Assembly (NCBI RefSeq): GCF_009749525.1
Contig: NZ_WOAC01000003.1
Span: 237,391-301,390, forward strand
Reading direction: 5' to 3'
From: Mesorhizobium xinjiangense
Lineage (GTDB): Bacteria > Pseudomonadota > Alphaproteobacteria > Rhizobiales > Rhizobiaceae
Length of the DNA: 64,000 nt
In this document: one piece after another, positions 63,968 to 64,000 of the stretch
How the letters are laid out: the number at the start of each line of letters is the position of its first letter
Numbering within the stretch: the stretch's first letter is position 1
Translations under genes and position numbers: made by a program
The notes under the pieces: model-generated
What the model saw: the letters and a program-made list of their open reading frames with translations, nothing else
What the model was told of the DNA's origin: nothing
Database searches by the model: none

Positions 63968-64000
63968 CGGCCCGAAGGGGTTTTGAAGTGGTTCCAGTCT

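Overview
The window is a 64 kb stretch of a GC-rich chromosome from an alphaproteobacterium, most likely of the Hyphomicrobiales (Rhizobiales), Phyllobacteriaceae/Mesorhizobium-like. The evidence is gene content and order: cvpA-purF followed by an SDR gene, radA-alr-dnaB, rpsF-rpsR-rplI, fabD-fabG-acpP-fabF-mltG-yicC-gmk, lptF-lptG-lptD-surA-pdxA-rsmA, uvrC-pgsA-moaD-moaE, purM-purN, a DnaA-like HdaA ATPase, an NDUFS4-type complex I subunit and an Omp25/31-type barrel. No rRNA is present, so the genus is not fixed. Most of the window is ordinary chromosomal backbone.

Layout. 1-7,100: partial SDR gene, a guanidine-II riboswitch with a Gdx/SugE exporter inserted beside it, then purF, cvpA, radA, alr and dnaB on the minus strand. 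7,400-11,600: cfa, the S6/S18/L9 ribosomal operon with a strong promoter, long leader and terminator, and a Ca/Na antiporter. 11,900-13,850: an M20 amidohydrolase and a TumE/TumA-type toxin-antitoxin pair whose promoter predicts a leaderless toxin mRNA. 13,877-20,300: the fatty-acid cluster, mltG, yicC and gmk. 20,400-29,650: DUF1326 and RibD-like genes, then the lptF-lptG-lptD-surA-pdxA-rsmA outer-membrane biogenesis and housekeeping operon. 29,900-40,900: pepA, holC, a crotonase, an ABC-F protein, a vapBC pair with a frameshifted vapC, DinB, GST, ndk, a PAS-GGDEF-EAL gene broken by one in-frame TGA, and moaE-moaD-pgsA. 41,000-56,450: uvrC, an SDR, an outer-membrane barrel, GST, RNase T2, rlmJ, a molybdopterin oxidoreductase, an EEP-family enzyme, a VOC protein, a SixA-type phosphatase, purN-purM, a CDP-alcohol phosphatidyltransferase, an AI-2E-type permease and hdaA.

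56,570-63,210 is the most accessory part. A class III cyclase/TPR protein faces a minus-strand run: ycaO, tfuA (overlapping by 4 nt), an M4-like metallopeptidase, and a 213-residue unrecognised protein ending in four tandem SAGSFVR heptads. YcaO plus TfuA is the known enzyme pair for peptide backbone thioamidation. Together with a protease and a repeat-tailed protein, this looks like an uncharacterised RiPP-type (ribosomally made, post-translationally modified peptide) system. The four heptads are coded with almost completely different third codon positions, so the peptide rather than the DNA is conserved. Two related 78-80 nt hairpins lie tail to tail between tfuA and the peptidase, the second forming the end of tfuA. 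tRNA-Pro(TGG), the NDUFS4-like gene and tRNA-Arg(TCT) close the window, followed by a repeat that resembles an insertion-sequence end.
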